A DNA stretch of 64,000 nucleotides from Bidens hawaiensis (lineage: Eukaryota > Streptophyta > Magnoliopsida > Asterales > Asteraceae), in NCBI GenBank assembly GCA_021521415.1, contig JAIQDT010002852.1:1-64000 (forward strand), given 5' to 3'. The translations under genes and the position numbers were made by a program. Numbering within the stretch: position 1 is the stretch's first letter; each line of letters opens with the position of its first letter. A model generated the notes under the pieces. That model was not told where the DNA came from and did no database searches. It was given only the letters and a program-made list of their open reading frames with translations. Shown here piece by piece: positions 60,025-64,000 of this stretch.

Positions 60025-60770
60025 TATATATATATATATATTTGGTGTTTAACCAAAGCTCGAAAAAGTGACAAGTTAATATAATACTTTTTATTAAATA
60101 GTTATAAGTTATAATATTTATAATATAAATTAAATTATTAAATATATTAATACATATGCTTAATTGAATTTATTACAAAAAAAGAAGCCAAAAACGGGCT
60201 GGGTGGCTCTAACCAGCGCCTCCAACCACCAGAGCCTTAAACGTAATCCACCCTAGACAACTGGGCTAGGGTGCTAGATGGTTTAAACACACAAACAAAA
60301 TATTATTAACCAGACAACGATATAACCAGATAGGCTAAGAACCCTAGATCAATCAATCGTTCATTCTGTTAATTTATCGTGTAATTAACTTTAGGGTTAA
60401 CGAAGATGATTCATTGACGAACATAACTATATAATTAATTACCTTTAACAACGGTTATACGATGGTTAATTGATCAATACAGTTCCGGCAATAAAGCGAT
60501 GAAGAACATGTACCAGCAAGTTACGTGAATCCAATTAATATTGGGGGTTATGTTTGCGTTGGTATAAGGATGATTCAGACGAATTTAATTACATTATATT
60601 GATCTAAAGATGAATAATATGATTTATGCCTAATGAAAGGTTTGTATAAAGCCAATTCGTATCGACGAGATACTAATTTCCTAATTCACACCGTCGGTGG
60701 AGCTTGATTAGGTAAGAAGATCTAGATACACTAATAAATTCCAAGATTATAACTAGACTTAAGGTTCAAG

Positions 60771-61246
60771 CAATGTTGCAAAAGTCGCTAGGCGGACCCT
60801 AGGCGGCCGGTTGAGGAGTTGGGTGTACTCGGAGTACTCGGGGAGTACTCGGAGAGTACTCGGATATTATAAATATAAAGAAAATTAATTTTTGGATATT
60901 ATGTATATGTCAAATATAAAAGTTTACTAATGTTTATAAAAAAATAGGTGAATATCAATATAAATAAAAGAAATACATTTTTAAATAATAAAATATTCTA
61001 AAAATTACTAATCATTAATAAAAAATGATATTTGTTCGTTAATATTATTGAAATACGAATTTTGTTTTATTTTTTTGAGTCAAAATCGGTCCAAGTTCAC
61101 CGATAAGATATGGTTCTGGTTGAGGTTGACCACATTTGACCGATTTTTAGTAACTTGGCAGATATACAGAAAGGCGCCTCGGCGACATACCTTGTAGCGA
61201 GTACTCGGAGAGTACTCGGCCTTGTAATCCTACTTTTACAACATTG
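60771..61246. mobile_element. hAT-type MITE with CAATGTTG termini
   Basis: The 476-bp element has inverted ends CAATGTTGCAAAAGT and CAATGTTGTAAAAGT and the 8-bp duplication GGTTCAAG (60763-60770 and 61247-61254). Next to both ends are GAGTACTCGG repeats, five near 60829-60860 and two near 61199-61219, that can fold on each other. CTAGGCGGACCCTAGGCGG lies in the left arm, and the centre is AT-rich. The 8-bp TSD supports hAT mobilisation. Confidence 0.85.
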
Positions 61247-61569
61247 GGTTCAAGCAATCAAACGGGTCATCGGGTACGGGTATAAGGGTTTGGGTTATTG
61301 GGTTAATGGATAATAATATTATAAATTCCAGATTTGTTGTTTAGTTCATCTACTATGATTTTGGAAACAAAATAGGGTTAAAGTATATTTTAGGGTAAAA
61401 AATGTATATGTTTGAAAGTTGTTTTAAATAATTATAATAACAAATATTCATAAAATAATATTAACTCGATAGACGCGATATTTTACGGATAACAATTTCC
61501 AGAACATAGAAGCGGGTCGGGTATTGGTTTACAAAATAATATGTGGAAAATCCGAGTTGTTACATCAGT

Positions 61570-61710
61570 TGGTAATGACATTTTTTCGGTTTCTTTGATT
61601 ACCATATTTGAACTTGGAGTATGAATATTTGAACTTGGTGTTGGACCGATATTGTCATTTTCTTCTCTTTTTCATTTAAAAAGATTGTTGATAAGACTTT
61701 GTTTACTCAT
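61570..61710 (-). pseudogene. hAT transposase, N-terminal fragment
   Basis: From the ATG at 61708-61710 the minus strand reads MSKQSLINNLFK, a TGA stop at codon 13, then KREENDNIGPTPSSNIHTPS and EKMSLPT up to the LTR insertion site. A basic start followed by a Ser/Pro/Asn-rich stretch is what ZMYM1-type hAT transposases begin with. An acceptor-like TTTGTTTAG lies just upstream of the ATG. Across the solo LTR the C-terminal part follows in another frame, so an internal deletion had already joined the two ends. Confidence 0.5.
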
Positions 61711-62164
61711 TTTCCAAGTTCCCTAAACAAAATTCAAACCATAAACCCAAAATCAATTCTAATTTACACGTAAACCCTAAATCCCTAATCAGTTCCAAGT
61801 TAGACATAATACCTAAATCACTAATAAATTCCATTTTCCAGTTTATATTATCCAATAATCTAATAAACCATAATCAGTCATTCAATTGTCAATAAATAAT
61901 TTCAAATTTACAATGCATTTACATAAACAATTATAATTTTAGTTATAAGTAAGAATACCTATATTGAGCACTAAGTAGAGTCGAACAATGGTGGTAAGTG
62001 CTTGAGTGGTGACCGGAGTTCTAATGACCAAAAGAGGAGGGCGGACCTGGTGGTAACTGGTGGAGTGTCGGAGTGGTGGGGTCAAAAATGGGTCAGGTTG
62101 GTGATACGGTGGTGGAGTGAATGTTGTTGTTTATTATTTTAACAGTTAAAGAGTGTTTTTTTAA

Positions 62165-62700
62165 AGGCTGTTCATTGGATAGGATAACAGATTATTCAGT
62201 TTATTAGGATTTTAAAAATTTTAGGACCCTACCCGAAATCCGATCTGATTCGAATTATTCCTATCCGATCCGAATCTATCCGAATTCAATTCGGATCGGA
62301 TTCGGATAATATCCAAATAATTTGAAACAAACCTAAAAAGTTTCCTAATTTTTTGTTCCTAACATTTAATAGTTTAGAATCACAATAAACATACAAACCA
62401 GAAAATACGAATTACTCTTGAACACAAATTTAAAGTTCAAAATTCAAGAAATACATATACCAAACTGGAAAATAGCACTAAAACATGTTTTTTATTCGGA
62501 TTAAACGGATATCCGAATAATCCGAACAATCCGAATTTTAAAATTCCATATCCAAATCTGATCCGAACCCGAATTAGTTATTCGGATATTCAGATTGATC
62601 TAGTCCGAATATCCGAATAAGAATTCAGATCGGTTTTTTCGGCTTCGGAATCTGTTCGGATTTCGGTTTTTTTCGGATTTCATATTTCTTGAACACCCCT
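62165..62700. mobile_element. MITE-like element rich in TTCGGATATCCGAA
   Basis: The ends are AGGCTGTTCATTGG and, inverted, AGGGGTGTTCAAGAA, close to the TAGGGGTGYAAA type of hAT MITEs. Both arms are dense with ATCCGAA / TTCGGAT words (62226-62330 and 62496-62680). No convincing TSD remains. It lies in the 5' non-coding part of the hAT fossil. Confidence 0.6.
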
Positions 62701-62917
62701 CGTTAATGTGTTTAATATGTCTAGGCTTTATATTTTGTTTGGACTTTTTTTTGTTGAACTTTTTAATTGGTTGGACTTAAAATACATAGCCGTAACATTA
62801 TTATTTTTCAGGGGTAGTGTAAGTCAAAAACTGACAGAACATTTTATTTTTTACACTATCGACGAAAAGTTGAGGGATAGCGGAGGCTACCCCTTCTAAT
62901 ACTATATGTCCGTCCTT

Positions 62918-64000
62918 TCATGCATATGTTACACAAGACATTAATCATATGTTATACGAGACACTAATCTAGTTCCATCTTAGTAAAATATTGTTTTTAT
63001 ATTTGAGTTTGGATACTGTAGAAAATGAGTGTTGGGTAGGAATCGTAGGAATAAATCACAACCGTGTATTGTTATATCCAACGACTGGGATTGTTCCATC
63101 CAACACAAAATGTTTTGTTTTGTATAAACGGTTGAGAAGGGGCAAAAAGGTAATACCGTGTTGTTATTTAAATTGGATAGTGCGTATATAGGGGCTTAAC
63201 GTGGGTCATCCTTACAGTCTGACTTACCAAAATCTGTTCATCCTGATTTCACTCCACCTAAGAACAACACAATTGAGGATAAAAGTGAGGCAATTCAAGA
63301 TCATTGACGGGATTGCAACAAGTAAGTTTATGGTGCTGCCTTCGTAAGGAGGAATAAAGAAACCCTAATTTTTTATTGCTTTCTTAATTTCCAGTTAAAT
63401 TAGTGTAGTTGTTGTATGCCGGTGGCACCAACACCGCAAGCACGCATTGAATTTGAATATGTGACAAAAAACTGATAGGTTAATCGGGTAATCTAGGTTT
63501 TGTTTATGTGAATGCATTTGGTGTCGTTAGGTTTTGCAGGTCTTGCTTATGGATTTAATTTGTGGTTGCTGGTGTTGTTGTGCTTTCTAGTCGTTAGGGT
63601 TTTTGGATAGTGTTGTGTAGGTGAGTTGTGTCTTGGGAGGTCGTGCGATAGTGCTGGTCTGTGAAGTGCGCTGGTTCGGTTGGTGTTGTTTGTCAGGTTT
63701 TGTTGCGTTTTGGGTATTTGGGGTTGTGTGTGGCAGCCGCTGTGTGTGTTGTCTGAGTGTAGTGTTTTTGAGAATTTGGTCGGGTGGGTGTTAGGGGTGA
63801 GTGGTTGTGTTGGTTAGAGCAACGTTTGGTGTTTGATAATTTGGTGTTGTTTGTTAGATGTTGTGTGTGCTATTTTTGTATATTGTTTGATATTTTTTGT
63901 CAGGTGGGTGTTAGGGGTGAGTGGTTGTGTTTGTTAGGGCATGGTATGGGGGGGAAGGGGACCGGGGGTTGTTTTTTGGTGTTGGTATATTTGATGGTTA
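62918..64000. other. Right flank: no clear gene, GT-rich at the end
   Basis: 62918-63210 is unremarkable. From about 63520 the plus strand becomes strongly G/T-rich. GGTGGGTGTTAGGGGTGAGT occurs at 63784 and again at 63904, a 120-bp spacing. A G-run cluster (63947-63971, GGGGGGGG, GGGG, GGGGG) could form a G-quadruplex. The window ends inside this tract, which may be an intron or a repeat edge. Confidence 0.4.
63218..63307 (+). pseudogene. Possible terminal exon (unidentified)
   Basis: After the acceptor-like TCATCCTTACAG the frame reads SDLPKSVHPDFTPPKNNTIE, DKSEAIQDH and a stop. The composition is coding-like, but the piece is short, nothing recognisable lies upstream, and the family is unknown. 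Confidence 0.2.

Larger units (their letters stand above)
58210..61564 (-). mobile_element. Gypsy-type solo LTR (3355 bp) inside the hAT element
   Basis: It is bounded by the 5-bp duplication TCAGT (58205-58209 and 61565-61569). The right end GAGTTGTTACA gives TGTAACAACTC on the minus strand; the left end TTTCACACCCTAACC looks like a mutated TGTCACACCC end. No internal region is present. It contains microsatellites and three MITE-like insertions. The only open frame of note (58250-58432, minus) has no recognisable domain. The family differs from the three-LTR element. Confidence 0.7.
57521..62917 (-). mobile_element. hAT (ZMYM1-type) element, internally deleted and split by a solo LTR
   Basis: The left end is CAGTGACGGATC (57521-57532), a typical hAT terminus. 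At the right, about 62870-62917, the sequence (minus strand) GGACATATAGTATTAGAAGG then GGTAGCCTCCGCTATCCCTC resembles the 5' non-coding end of the same plant hAT group, with a decayed terminal repeat. Coding pieces match this: the transposase start is on the right (61570-61710), the C-terminus on the left (57657-58204). The missing middle, over 1.5 kb in full-length relatives, shows internal deletion before the LTR inserted. Candidate TSDs (CACTCACA and CATGCATA) agree at five of eight bases only. Confidence 0.5.

Overview
This window looks like a repeat-rich intergenic block from a flowering plant. It is AT-rich, has no operon-like gene packing, and is built almost entirely of nested transposable elements typical of large plant genomes. 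The LTR families, the hAT fossil and the Helitron-like end remind me most of the daisy family (Asteraceae), but that is an inference from general resemblance. I see no intact host gene, no tRNA or rRNA gene and no CRISPR array.

Layout. (1) 1-3650: AT-rich flank with only weak exon-like scraps. (2) 3651-39868: one old Ty3/gypsy element of the Tat lineage on the minus strand. Its 5' LTR lies on the right (35884-39868, tip lost) and its 3' LTR on the left (3651-6301). It carries gag, protease, RT, two RNase H domains and integrase, all broken by frameshifts and stops. Between integrase and the 3' LTR lies a plus-strand (antisense) additional gene, about 6741-9520, of the 'putative gypsy-type transposon' (Transposase_28) family, with its own TATA box and visible introns. 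(3) 11066-31362: a second Ty3/gypsy element (chromovirus, Tekay/Del-like, minus strand) inserted in the Tat integrase gene. It is arranged LTR-internal-LTR-internal-LTR, three 3.02-kb LTRs around two almost identical 5.61-kb internal regions, and the whole block is flanked by a single 5-bp target duplication (AATAG). (4) Both Tat LTRs carry nested insertions: an Athila-like solo LTR (3924-5750), a gypsy-type solo LTR (36024-38688) and a hAT MITE (39032-39552).

(5) 39870-44797: a Helitron-like terminus, decayed MITEs and short exon-like fragments. (6) 44798-56380: a tandem array of exactly six 1.46-1.48-kb units. Each contains a foldback element next to a (TA)n tract, a GC-rich block, a TATATAAA box and a leader-like segment. 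Unit 4 is split by a solo LTR (49364-52128). (7) 57521 to about 62917: an internally deleted hAT (ZMYM1-type) element on the minus strand, split at its deletion junction by a 3.36-kb solo LTR (58210-61564, TSD TCAGT) that itself contains three MITEs. (8) 62918-64000: unassigned, ending in a GT-rich tract.

The parts do not form a cellular pathway; the window is a record of insertion, LTR-LTR recombination and tandem amplification. The most informative signals are the three-LTR tandem element with a recombinant middle LTR, the antisense gene of the Tat element with its own promoter, and the six-unit array of promoter-like units. All counts of differences were made by eye.
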